Positions 1 to 8,760 of a stretch of 44,032 nt of DNA are shown one piece after another. Source of the DNA: Gracilaria caudata. Lineage: Eukaryota; Rhodophyta; Florideophyceae; Gracilariales; Gracilariaceae. Location of the stretch: positions 1-44,032 of the forward strand of contig JASCIV010000118.1 of NCBI GenBank assembly GCA_030374735.1, in the 5' to 3' direction. The notes under the pieces are model-generated. The model had not been told where the DNA came from, ran no database searches, and worked only from the letters and a program-made list of their open reading frames with translations. The stretch's first letter is position 1. Every line of letters begins with the position of its first letter. Position numbers and translations under genes: made by a program.

Positions 1-665
1 TTTGTGAAGATGAGCGGTCTACTCTATCTCTTAACGGAAATCCACAGTTCAAGGGCAAGGTTCAGAGGTACGCAAAGCAATTAAGAGGCATCGATGAGGC
101 TACAAAGTACCTCCAAGCCTCACGATTGTCATTGTTTGACTGTCAGGATTCTTTAGATATGCTTGTTGAAGACGTGGGGAACGGACTGCACAATCAAGGC
201 TCTGAGTTTTACAGGTGCTTTTTGAAAGCAGAATACATTGCACCTGGTGCTGACATTTTGCCAGATCCTTTGTTCGAGAGCGGGGTTTGTAAGCTCCAGT
301 CTAATAGAGCTCATGGAATGACAGATCTGGAGAAAGAAGCCTGTCATCGTCTTTTATTAGATGTCGAAGAGTCGCAGACGGAAGCAAATGCGACGGAAGG
401 AACCGCTCTTAGCTATTGTGATAGAAAAGAAAGGCGAAAGAGAAGAAAAATTTGTAGTGTAAGATACAAAGATTGTGGTTTCATCCTGGGTTGAGTGGCT
501 GAAGTGGAACGACTGTGGTCGATTGCTACTTATATTTTGAGAGATGAGCGTAAAAAGTTGGATCCTGTTGTGTTTGAAGCTCTTATATTCTTGCGTGTGA
601 ACCGTAGGTTCTGGGATGTATATACTGTACGCCAGGCATTGCAGGAGATTCGCCTTGCAGCTTAA
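1..665 (+). pseudogene. hAT-family transposase, C-terminal part, broken by an in-frame stop
   Basis: One reading frame (codons starting at position 3) is open from the window edge to a TGA at 492-494, and the same frame continues to a TAA at 663-665. The part after the TGA reads EVERLWSIATYIL, then RDERKKL, then EALIFLRVNRRFWD. This is the arrangement of the hAT C-terminal dimerisation domain (E-R-L-S, then R-L, then L-F-L-N-W). The part before the stop is acidic and helical and ends in a basic run (RKERRKRRK). The N-terminus and catalytic DDE residues lie outside the window. The element would be a cut-and-paste DNA transposase acting in the nucleus. The single TGA suggests a recently dead copy, or one that could only work by readthrough. 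The terminal repeat and site array immediately downstream support the family call. I am confident of the family, less so of how intact the missing 5' part is. Confidence 0.75.
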
Positions 666-790
666 ACAGGGTATTTGTTACTGCCGAGATGTGCTATTTG
701 TTTCTGAGTAAAGCTGATGGTTAATGTTAAACACAATGCCAATGTGTTTGAAAATGCGGAAGAATGCACCGATACACTAATACATGATGT

Positions 791-1009
791 ATTGCAAACT
801 CATCTTGCAGTATTGCAATCGTTGTCTGAAGGGTATCAGACTTCGCACTCGCAATCGCAATTGCTTTCAACCTTTCAATTGCAATCGGGATTGCAAACTA
901 AAGGCGTTGTTGCAATTGTGATTGCAAAGGAATATCAGATTGCAATCCCGATTGCAACTGTGAACAACATCTCGATTGATTGTGGGATTGATTGCACGAT
1001 GTGCAATCC
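791..1009. repeat. Subterminal array of GATTGCAA / TTGCAATC sites of the hAT element
   Basis: About ten copies of ATTGCAA or its complement occur within roughly 220 bp. Clear ones are at 791, 813-820, 879-886, 889-896, 910-918, 920-927, 938-947, 950-957 and 1002-1009, with related GATTGATTG units at 974-994. Copies occur in both orientations, some as head-to-head pairs. The array lies between the transposase stop and the terminal inverted repeat, the place where hAT elements such as Ac carry subterminal transposase-binding motifs. That function is inferred from position and repetition. Confidence 0.7.
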
Positions 1010-1021
1010 TCAACAATCGGA

Positions 1022-1036
1022 TTGTTTGGACCCCTG
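1022..1036 (-). mobile_element. Right terminal inverted repeat of the hAT element
   Basis: Read on the minus strand the end is CAGGGGTCCAAACAA, which matches the widespread hAT terminal repeat type (CAGGGGTC followed by an A-rich stretch). It closes the transposase and subterminal array exactly where a right end should be. The next 8 bp, GCTACTAC at 1037-1044, would be the 8-bp target-site duplication. The left copy is outside the window, so the duplication cannot be confirmed here. Confidence 0.7.
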
Positions 1037-1177
1037 GCTACTACACGTATTGCGAGAGGAGCATGGCGAATCCCCAAAGTTATTATAGCATTTCTTGTAT
1101 TTCTCCTTGCCTCCAGTATGTTGTATGTATGCAGAATTCTTCTTCCCTCGCATATGAGCGCGAACTATGTACGGTAC

Positions 1178-1780
1178 CTAATGAACGAAGAACATAACAC
1201 ATTTGTGGTCCTTGAGAAAAATGTTATCGTCCACCGCATGGATTATATCCACACCCGTTGGACGCCAATCATCGTTCAACAAATGCATCGTATTGAAACG
1301 AACCCTTATACATCTGTTTCTCGCTTGCTCTCTATCAACACCAGCAGTAACTTCAGGAGCAATTCCAGTAACAGCCATACCGTCCAATAAATTTGGCGCA
1401 AACAACCACATGGGTCCCCAATCGTAGCTCTGATAGTAGAACTTCTTAAAAGCACAGATACGTTCACCACCATTTCCGGTACATTCGTAACTTTCAGTTC
1501 GTTCGCTGGTACCAATGTAACCAACATGTTCTCTTCGGTTCTTAGCTCGTATGGGAGGCGTGAACACAGTTTTGCGATGTACATCCATTGAGAAGTTTCC
1601 TAAACTTCCGATATCATTGTAGCCCTCGAAAGTGAAATCGCACGGTGCGGCTCTGTAACATTCATCGAAAGTGACTGTGGATGAGGGGTCATGTTCATCC
1701 GGCCGAAGGGCACTGGAATGGGAAAGTAAGAAGGAAGCCAGCATCAAAAGCACCAGACGAGAGTAACTGACGCTATTCAT
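1178..1780 (-). CDS. Small secreted protein, function unknown
   Basis: A 200-residue protein that I do not recognise. It begins MNSVSYSRLVLLMLASFLLSH, a clear signal peptide with a likely cut near SSA/LRP (about residue 25), so it should enter the secretory pathway. The mature part has scattered cysteines (the ECYRAAPC pair near the start, ECTGNGGERIC in the middle, two more near the C-terminus), consistent with disulfides. It also has several aromatic residues, including a WGPMWLF stretch. There is no transmembrane segment after the signal and no catalytic motif that I can name. A TATATA box lies about 25 bp upstream of the ATG, so the 5' UTR would be very short. No intron is needed. It stands alone between the hAT end and a long empty region. 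It is probably a lineage-specific wall or extracellular protein; that role is a guess. Confidence 0.65.
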   Translation of the reverse strand: MNSVSYSRLVLLMLASFLLSHSSALRPDEHDPSSTVTFDECYRAAPCDFTFEGYNDIGSLGNFSMDVHRKTVFTPPIRAKNRREHVGYIGTSERTESYECTGNGGERICAFKKFYYQSYDWGPMWLFAPNLLDGMAVTGIAPEVTAGVDREQARNRCIRVRFNTMHLLNDDWRPTGVDIIHAVDDNIFLKDHKCVMFFVH

Positions 1781-1803
1781 GGTGGCTTTGAAAGTTCTCT
1801 TGG

Positions 1804-1810
1804 TATATAA
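1804..1810 (-). promoter_or_regulatory. TATA box of the secreted-protein gene at 1178-1780
   Basis: On the minus strand the sequence is TTATATA, ending 24 bp before the ATG at 1780. The closeness implies a very short leader or use of a later start. Assigned by position and sequence only. Confidence 0.4.
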
Positions 1811-2672
1811 CGAACAGATGACGAATTTGTTTCAGTAGAGTCAGAAGAAATGCGGTAGGAAGCAGATTTTCTGGAGTGCAGATTAGCAAGTTTTGGTTGA
1901 GAGATGAGTTCGGCAAATTCTGTTATGGGAGCGTTGAACTGAACGGCTTCGGGCGTCCTAAAGCAGAAAGACTTTTAAGCAGTAGGAACGCTACCAAATA
2001 GAGATGGATGTGTTTGCACTTTACCGTTGCTCAGATACAGAGCACCCACTCTGCATCAGTGCTACATATAAGAGTGACGAAGCATTCTTGAAAGAGCTTC
2101 AACCCTCTCAAAGTGGAGTCTATTCGAGGATGCTATCAGGTTTGTTGCACAAAATGTTTTCTTTTCAGTTGTCATGCCTTCCAAACTGATGTTCTGCCTC
2201 GTTGTCAGGCATTTTAAGCATCTGGTTTCATGAATGTAGGAGTGTAGCAAGTAATCTTTGTTCGAATCAAATGTGCATGCAAGTCGACGAGCTCAGCAGT
2301 GGAAGTAAGTTTCTAGAATCAGACGAAAAAAGGGACTACCGTCGTACTGAGGCGTTCAAGGTTGTTTTTCAATTCCTGCGCTTTGGATTACGCAGCGCTC
2401 ACAAGGAGGGCCGCCGTGGACATGTTGTGCGGTTCTACGAATGGTTGTGAAATCTTTCCTCTACACCATAGCGATTGATAATACACCGAAGCTCGAAACG
2501 CAAAGCATGATTCAAGATGTGATCTCATGTGATCTCTGCTGCGAAACATTTTGTTATGAGAGTCTAACATTTGTTCATTTGATTCCTTTTTCTTGTTGAT
2601 GATTTTGTGGGTGTTGGAGAAATCATGGTTTGCACTTCGGGGCAGAGAAAATACAGCAAGGGACGAACAAAG

Positions 2673-3028
2673 TCATATTTTGATATTGATATTGCGGAGC
2701 TTATAAAGAGAGAGAGATATGTACCCTTGGTATAGATATTTCTCTTTCTCTCTCAGCGTATGAGCGCCTAATAAGAACTTAGGGCCGTGCACTTCTGTTC
2801 AAAGAACGTTCTCTCATGAGCGTGCTGGATGTCGTTTGGCAGAGCACCCCACTTACCTCCAGCTCCATTCCTCGCCTCTGCGTTGGCAACCAACATCGTT
2901 GATTTGTTCCGTGGCAAAAGTGACGTCGCAGACGATGCTGGCGGCATGGTCAAGGGTGCCACCTGCAAGGGGAGCTCCATGAGTACCAAAACTGTGGTCG
3001 TTTAGTCGTCATGGCTAACACTTACCAT
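2673..3028 (-). CDS. Candidate short spliced gene (three exons), product unknown
   Basis: Two introns can be read on the minus strand. One runs 3025 to 2963 (63 nt, GTAAGT..TTGCAG, with a CTAAAC branch-like site) and one runs 2856 to 2795 (62 nt, GTAAGT..AACAG). A TATATA box lies at about 3080-3087. With exons 3028-3026, 2962-2857 and 2794-2673 the frame stays open from ATG to TGA for 76 codons. The predicted protein has no family I recognise. The middle exon also has a second open frame (GTLDHAASIVCDVTFATEQI) that looks more protein-like but has no in-frame ATG nearby, so the true exon chain may extend upstream. Matched intron sizes and perfect donors make a transcript plausible. The coding frame is uncertain, and the last exon contains a GA-rich hairpin that inflates its openness. 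Confidence 0.27.
2706..2756. repeat. GA/TC hairpin with TACCCTTG in its loop
   Basis: An arm of AAGAGAGAGAGATAT (2706-2720) faces a complementary TC-rich arm (2736-2756) across a 15-nt loop that contains TACCCTTGG. It may be a simple microsatellite palindrome or the centre of a small fold-back element. No flanking duplication was seen. Confidence 0.4.
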
Positions 3029-3079
3029 CAGTATTACATAAAGCTGGCTTCTATCTCTGCTACCCTTGGGAAGACGACG

Positions 3080-3087
3080 TATATAAG
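3080..3087 (-). promoter_or_regulatory. TATA box upstream of the candidate spliced gene
   Basis: The minus strand reads CTTATATA about 55 bp before the candidate ATG at 3028, a good distance for a start of transcription near 3050-3055. Its value depends on the gene at 2673-3028 being real. Confidence 0.3.
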
Positions 3088-3089
3088 AA

Positions 3090-4399
3090 AAGGTAAATTC
3101 ATTACTTTGACGGAATAACTTATCTGTCTGACTTGACGAAGCACAACAAAGTTACAGCTCGTCCAGACTGAGAGACTGATCTTTCGGTCTGCGCCGCTCA
3201 CTGATTATGTTTCTTTACCCATTTGAGTGGATACAAAACGCTTGAGCCAGCGCTTCGCAACATGGAGGCGAGACAGGACAGAGATGATGATGGTGATGAT
3301 GATTTTCTTCTTTATTGCGGACATCATCTTCTATTTATAAACCGTAATAAAGCTTCAAACAAAGCTTTCTCTCTTTCTGAAGGCCAAGAATTTCTGTGGT
3401 TCATGGCGGATCAGAGATGATGCGGTTCAAAGGGGTGTATTCGGTTACCTCAGACAGCTTCCTGCATAGCTTTTGGAACTGCTCTGGAAACCCTTTTTGT
3501 CCATTTGTTTAGACAACTCAACACGCTCTCGTCGGCGGGTTTTGTGATTTTAAGTGCCCAGCTGAATCCCAGCTTTTTGTTCCAAGGGTTTGCAATCACC
3601 AAACGCAGTGCAAAATCATCTGCAGCGTGATATACTCCTAATTACTGTCCACGGGTGGTGTGCTGACCTGAAGCAAAACTGGAACACTCGCACCATCTTC
3701 GAGTCAGTCACGTTCCGCACAATCTTTTCGATCGATGGCATCGTTGCAGATTCATGGTGAAGGAGGGAACCCTAAACAATTTGACTTTCAAACAAGGGCG
3801 TTCTTGTGTCATTCATAGAATTCCCTGTCCTCAACCCTTCACATTCCTGCTCACGGACGGGTACAAAAGGAGGATGTCATGAACCGTTCACACATTGTTC
3901 GTCTATCCTAGCCGCAAACGCACGTCAGCGCTCTGAAACGGCCTCAACACGCGGAGCCAATAATGCGAATTAGACAGTGGTGCGACCGGGAAACTAGCTA
4001 GAGGCTCAGATCTCGACACGAAAATAATATACAAGATGATGATGCCGAATTACAGAGTGAAGCATTCAGGGCGGTGCGTACGGTGAAAGGTATGACCCAA
4101 GTCGTGAAATCGCAGCGGAGAGCATCTTCGTTCTCGAGGCGCGTGACGCGGGCGACGCGCCGCAAGGCAAGGCGCCACCGTGGGTCGAACGGCCGTGGCA
4201 AGGTATGAAGGTGAAGGGCCAACGGCTCCTCGCCGGGTGACGTGGAGTCGACGGCGCGCCACGCGTCACACTTGGATGCGGCCCCCCGTTCCAGCGCGCG
4301 CGCGCGCACCGCCCCCAACGCGCAAAAAAGCGGTGCAAAAAAAGCGCGCACGCGGCGTGCAGACGCACAGCGCAACTGCGCACGCGTCGCGATCAGCGC
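3090..4399. other. Spacer without a recognisable gene
   Basis: I find only short, low-complexity or unrelated reading frames here. From about 4100 onward the sequence becomes very GC-rich with GCGC-rich runs, consistent with a CpG-rich promoter zone ahead of LSM12. The long antisense frames in that zone owe their length to the base composition. Confidence 0.6.
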
Positions 4400-4462
4400 G
4401 CAGCCGCAGCAGCAGCCGCAGCCGCAGCCGCAGCCGCAGCCGCAGCCGCAGCCGCAGCCGCA
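4400..4462 (+). repeat. (CCGCAG)n hexanucleotide repeat
   Basis: About ten CAG/CCGCAG units run in tandem. They would encode Pro-Gln repeats if translation of LSM12 began upstream at 4242, but they more likely sit in its 5' leader. The same repeat creates long spurious frames (poly-Ala, Arg-Leu) on the other strand. Confidence 0.8.
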
Positions 4463-4571
4463 TTCCCGGCCGCCCCCGACCCGTCTCGTCGTGCGCTCCA
4501 CCGGCGCAACACGCGACGAGTACAAGCCGCGAGAGCGTCGTCGTCGGGTTTCCACGCTGCCATCGCCGTCC

Positions 4572-5326
4572 ATGGACGCACGTCCTCAGGCGGCCATCCA
4601 CTTCGAGGCGGGCAAGTCGATCGCCGTTCATCTGCACGATGGCTGCTCGCTGCGCGGCTTCATGCACGCCGAGGATAAAGGCGCCGGTTTGTTGTGTCTC
4701 GAGCTCATTCCGTCCGCTGAAATAGCGCTTGTTTCGCTCGATAACATCAAGTCCGTATCGCCGTTCTCTCACCCCACCCACTCCAGAAAGTGGCCGTCAA
4801 CCTGTGCGTATTAATTCCTAAGTCGCCGTGCGTGCTCACCGTTCTGCCCGACGTCACTATGCTAACTGCGTGTTCATCCTTTTTTTTTTTTGCGCACGTG
4901 CAGTTGATCTCGACCTTGCGAAGATGCGAGCGGAGGAGCGTCGTGCGTACGAGAAGCACGAGCACCAATTCAACAGACTTGGCATGGGAGTCACGCCGTT
5001 TGCGCAAGGTATCTTCGACGTTCTTGCCAAAACTATGCCTTGCAGATGGGACGGGAAAGATATTCTTATTCTCGACTCAGTTCGCCTCACCGCCCCGTAC
5101 TCAGTGAAAGCAGTTAGGTATGGTATCGTTCGCCTCCCTCAACAGCGCGAACAATCTACGCATGTACTGACAACACCTTGTTCTCGTCCTTTTTGCGCTG
5201 TCTGCTCGACACCTCAGTGCGGAACGAAACGGAGTGTCAAAAGCCGTGGAGAGAGTCAAGATGATTCTAGATCGAGAAACGCATACAATAACAAGTGCCA
5301 AGGATGCGAACGGCGTGAAGCCTTAG
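4572..5326 (+). CDS. LSM12: LSM12 homologue (LSM plus anticodon-binding-like domain), three exons
   Basis: Exons 4572-4803, 4904-5117 and 5218-5326 join in frame to give 184 residues. The two introns are each 100 nt, with GTGCGT..GTGCAG and GTATGG..CTCAG borders. Residues 5-60 (FEAGKSIAVHLHDGCSLRG and following) form the Sm-like fold. Residues 78-155 (RAEERRAYEKHEHQFNRLG, DVLAKTMPCRWDGKDILIL, LTAPYSVKAV) match the LSM12 AD domain. The last exon gives the closing helix (VERVKMIL). In other eukaryotes LSM12 acts with ataxin-2/Pbp1 in RNA-binding and translation-control complexes, and the same role is inferred here. I start at the ATG at 4572, where the family's N-terminus begins. An in-frame ATG at 4242 would add a 110-residue Arg/Pro/Gln low-complexity extension. 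An AATAAA signal lies at 5424-5429. The gene converges on the MYB gene. Confidence 0.85.
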
Positions 5327-5566
5327 TAACGCCGCATCCATCGTCTAATCTGCCTAACAACACCTGCTCTCTCTTTCGTTAATTGCAACTCTATCGCACT
5401 TGGCTACGCGCTGGTTCAGAAGCAATAAAGCAAATGAGAGACAAGGACAACAATACATCTAATGTACAACACTCTATGCTCACTTCATCACGGAAGCGCC
5501 TGCGATACGAAGAGTCATGCGAACTTGAGCTCTTGAACCTACGAGTCACCCTATCACTTCTGTCCT

Positions 5567-6904
5567 TCAGCAACGTACAGGCGCGCTCTTTGCGCGCTGC
5601 GCATCTTTCTCCACTTGCTTCGGTTCACTTGGAGCAGCAGTCCATAGCGCAAGTAGTCGAGAAGCTACCATGCAGTCTCCCTCGTGCTGATGAATCTTCG
5701 GAGGTACATGACCATCCTGGCACACAATGGCCGCGCGGCCCTTGTGAAACCTTCTGGAAGCTCCTTCGCCACTAGTAGAACCACCGCTGCAGGTGTCAAT
5801 GTCAGCCTCGTTCCCAGATGAGCCAGCCGAAGAGCTGCGCTTGCCAATGCTGTCACCGTCCTTCTTCTGCTGCGTACGAGCTTGATTGATGTTGGCACCA
5901 TCGCTGCAATGCTGTGGCGATGGAGCTTTTGGAAAGGACGCTTGTGGATCGATTGAACAAGCCGAGTTGACGGTGGCTACCACCTGACGTTTCACCGGAC
6001 TCTGTGCGGGCACCAGCTCATCTTGCGAAGAGGATGAGCGTTTGCGTGACTCTTGTAGTTGCGCTACGGGCGCTTGTTGCTGTGCCTGCGCAACTTTGAC
6101 GGGGAGAGTGCTGGTCGGGACACTGGCCTGCGATTCCACGGCCATGGAGGAGGTGTGGGCGTTAGGTGGTGGGACCGCTGAGACAGCTTTGGCATCGCGA
6201 GGCGGAGGAGGCGGCACAACAACAGGTTGTTGAACAGCGCACAAAGGAGTGCAGTAATACGGGTGCGGATGGTGGTGTGGATGATGCGGATGATGCGGAT
6301 GATGTGCATGGTGTGTATGGTGTGCATGGTGTGCATGGGGTGCATGAGGTGGTGCATGATATGTCGAGTAGTAAGGTGCAACGGGGTGCAATAGATGCGG
6401 TGGGTAGTATCGATGTGGCGGTGTTCGGTACGGGGCGTACTGATACACCGAGTGGGAAGAAGTTACATGGGCGCGTATTGAGGAGGGGGCAGCTGGGGCG
6501 ATACTTACTGGTGCGGACGTGACAAACTGTGAAGGAGCAGGAGCGAGAACGTGATGAACTGACGACGGTTGCGAAGTTGATCGGTAAGCGGGAGCCGGAA
6601 GCGAGGCGGGAGTGTCGGAGGACCTCGAGCGAGAGCGACGTGGGCGCGGGGGGGGAATTGTGTGCAGGGCGGCGGAACGATTGCGTTCGAGGCGCAGAAA
6701 GTACTTCTGTGCGTGGGAACGAATCTGAACTGCCGTTTTGGTGGCGACGTCGCGCTCGATGGCTTTCCACTCGCGTCCGTAGAGCGCGAGCGCCGTAAGG
6801 AAGCGGTTGTGCTCTTCGGGGGTCCAGTACTCTCGTCGCTTTGTGAGCACGTACTTCTTGCGGGCGGCTTTATGCTCGCGCTCGCCCATAGGGCTACTGC
6901 TCAT
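5567..6904 (-). CDS. Single-MYB transcription factor of the SHAQKYF class
   Basis: A 446-residue nuclear DNA-binding protein. Residues 23-72 form one MYB repeat (REYWTPEEHNRFLTALALYG, then WKAIERDVATKTAVQIRSH) ending in the SHAQKYF signature at 63-69. This places it with plant and algal CCA1/RVE-like and related one-repeat factors. A basic Arg/Ser stretch follows, which may be a nuclear localisation signal. The rest is low complexity: Pro/Ser/Ala-rich, then a histidine-rich block of HAH and HPH repeats near residues 190-215, then Gln and Ser-rich parts. I start at 6904 because the MYB domain follows directly. The frame stays open upstream to 7360, but that part is alanine/arginine-rich and lies in the GC-rich promoter shared with the coiled-coil gene. 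A circadian or light-response role is known for some relatives and cannot be claimed from sequence. Confidence 0.85.
   Translation of the reverse strand: MSSSPMGEREHKAARKKYVLTKRREYWTPEEHNRFLTALALYGREWKAIERDVATKTAVQIRSHAQKYFLRLERNRSAALHTIPPPRPRRSRSRSSDTPASLPAPAYRSTSQPSSVHHVLAPAPSQFVTSAPVSIAPAAPSSIRAHVTSSHSVYQYAPYRTPPHRYYPPHLLHPVAPYYSTYHAPPHAPHAHHAHHTHHAHHPHHPHHPHHHPHPYYCTPLCAVQQPVVVPPPPPRDAKAVSAVPPPNAHTSSMAVESQASVPTSTLPVKVAQAQQQAPVAQLQESRKRSSSSQDELVPAQSPVKRQVVATVNSACSIDPQASFPKAPSPQHCSDGANINQARTQQKKDGDSIGKRSSSAGSSGNEADIDTCSGGSTSGEGASRRFHKGRAAIVCQDGHVPPKIHQHEGDCMVASRLLALWTAAPSEPKQVEKDAQRAKSAPVRC
6255..6345 (-). repeat. Histidine-encoding triplet repeat inside the MYB gene
   Basis: Tandem ATG/GTG-rich units on the plus strand (TGATGCGGA, TGTGCATGG repeats) read as CAT/CAC codons on the coding strand. 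They produce runs of HH separated by Ala, Pro or Thr. The array is likely to vary in length between strains. Confidence 0.75.
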
Positions 6905-7547
6905 GAAGGCCGAGTGCGAACGCGCGTGCGGGCGCAAAGGTATGGATGGCGATACGCCTTCGCTGCATAAAGAGGGGAGGAGGGATCGACGGCCGGAACT
7001 GCAACCGTCGCCAAGCGCTTCGCTTCGCGCGTGAAACGAGCGCCACAAACGACTCGCTGTGCTGTTGACTTGGCTTGCGTGTGGCTCCGCCGAACATAGC
7101 GCGCGAAGCGCCGCCGTGAGCCTTGCAAAAACGCCGCTCACGGCGATTTGCACGCACTTGGCGTCGTCTCGTTGGACAGCGCTTTGCAAGGCGCTGCAAA
7201 TCGCGCACGCCGTCCTTATCTCCACTGCCAGTTGGAACGAGCTGCGCCGTGCCGCCTCCACTGCCGCACGATGGCATGACGAAAGCATTCCACGACGATT
7301 GGCGCGTGAACCGACAGTGGCACTTTGCGCTTGGGCCTCTCGACCGAAATGGCAGTGCACCCGCCATTTGCCATTTGCGCTTCCCGCACCGCGCCTTTCG
7401 CTTCACCGCTTCGAAAGTGGCGCAGCATGTGTGAGGAGCAATCGTCACCGCCAGGCGCGGCTCGCACTCGTCCTGCGCGCCCGCCGTGAGCGGGCTACCC
7501 ACCCTAATTTACTTTTGCTTCGGTCAGTTTTGCATCGCCCACCCATC

Positions 7548-7982
7548 ATGCCCGCTGACACCCCCGCTGACCCGTCGCTCGTCGCCGAGCAGTCGTTGGA
7601 GCACATCACGTCCTTGCGGAAGGAGCTCATCAACACGCTCACATCTCACTTCAATGCCTCTTTTGCCAAGCAGGAGGCCTTCATTCAAAAGCAGATCAAC
7701 TCTCTTGAACAGCTCGAGAAACAGCTTCAACAAGCTCACAAGCAGATCACCAAAGCCACTGAACAGCTCAAGGCTGAGACCGACGCCATCATGAATAACC
7801 TCATCGCTTCAGGTGAGTCTGTGTGTGACAAAACTGCCAATAACGCACCGCCCACTGTCTCTCTTTCGCGGGTTCAAGCCCGTTCCTCTCGTTTGCGCAC
7901 CCGCTTGTCGGACAGTAACCCAGAGTCCAACTAAGACTGCATGCATATCGCTTGAGTTTCAGGAAGTCTTTCGGTTTCGTGA
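7548..7982 (+). CDS. Small coiled-coil protein, two exons, function unknown
   Basis: Exon 1 (7548-7812) and exon 2 (7963-7982) are separated by a 150-nt intron (AG|GTGAGT..TTTCAG). They give a 94-residue acidic to neutral protein ending SGSLSVS. Residues 12-85 are almost entirely helical with heptad-like spacing (ITSLRKELINTL, then QKQINSLEQLEKQLQQAHKQ), so a coiled-coil or helical-bundle subunit is likely. Its size and shape resemble subunits of prefoldin, BLOC/BORC, Mediator or kinetochore complexes, but no family signature is clear enough to name one. If the intron is retained the frame runs to 7934 and adds a basic Ser/Arg tail. The gene diverges from the MYB gene with about 640 bp between the two ATGs. 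The start at 7548 is preferred because the upstream open frame is low-complexity promoter sequence. Confidence 0.6.
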
Positions 7983-8760
7983 TGCGCTCTGCGCTCTGCA
8001 CTCAGCTTCATGCTGAATGCTCGTTGCATGCACAGCTTGGCTGATGATGTTGTGCATCTACGTGGTCAGATGCAAACCTGTTTCCATAATCAAAAGTTCA
8101 TTGATTCCATCCAACCATGTTTTCTTCCATGGAGCGAGCCTGGCTTAATGTGGCCTTCAAGCAATCAAATCGATGACTCACTGCACCGTGAGGGCAGCAC
8201 CGCAGCCTCTCGCTCTACACATGTGGACGTGCATCAGAGAGGGATGGTCAGCATGGCTTTCTCGCAGCGTGAAGAGCGTTTTGACCCTGATGGACATCGA
8301 CTAATTCCTTCAACATTGGAAATTTTTTCGAACTCAATTCATACCTTCGTCCATCGCGTCTTCGTTCACCCGTGCATGATGCACAGCATGTCACAAAGGG
8401 TGTAGCTTTCGGGGAAAAAATTAGCAAAAAGTAAAATGAGAAAACCAATATTTTCAACGAAAATGCCATTTTCTGACAAGTCTGATAAGTCTTCTTCATG
8501 AATAGTTTGCTGGTCGTTCGAGGCGTTTCTTACGCACCAGTTGACCTCAAGGTGTCAGCTTTGGATGACTTACCTTCTCTTTTCCTTCCAACTATCCGCA
8601 GAACTACCTATCTTCATATTGTGTCAACAGAATTTTCTTGCTAGTCCAAAGAACCCGACTTGCAGTAATATCTTACCGACCAAGCGAGCATTTTTCGTGC
8701 CGAAGCGATCCAGGAAGTTCCTGCCAGATTCCACCAGCAAGCGCATCTCCGTCTCTCACT
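7983..8760 (+). other. Spacer between the coiled-coil gene and COG1
   Basis: No supported gene. Short frames are present (for example 8010-8405 plus strand) but lack any domain and have the composition of the surrounding spacer. The end of the region should hold the COG1 promoter and leader; I see no convincing TATA box. Confidence 0.5.

Noticed and set aside
3998..4781. Long antisense frames (up to 191 codons) opposite the LSM12 leader and first exon.
   Set aside because: They consist of Arg, Ala, Cys-Gly and Leu-Arg runs forced by GC-rich DNA and the CCGCAG repeat. The opposite strand encodes a recognisable LSM12.
6905..7360. N-terminal extension of the MYB protein by 152 residues.
   Set aside because: The extra part is Ala/Arg/Ser-rich without a domain, overlaps the GC-rich promoter shared with the divergent gene, and a good ATG lies just before the MYB domain.
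7059..7547. Plus-strand open frame leading into the coiled-coil gene.
   Set aside because: It has no domain and lies in the bidirectional promoter. The ATG at 7548 begins the helical protein cleanly.
7862..7885. tRNA T-arm-like GGGTTCAAGCCCG inside the intron of the coiled-coil gene.
   Set aside because: The stem does not have five pairs with a seven-base loop, and no acceptor, D or anticodon arms are found around it.
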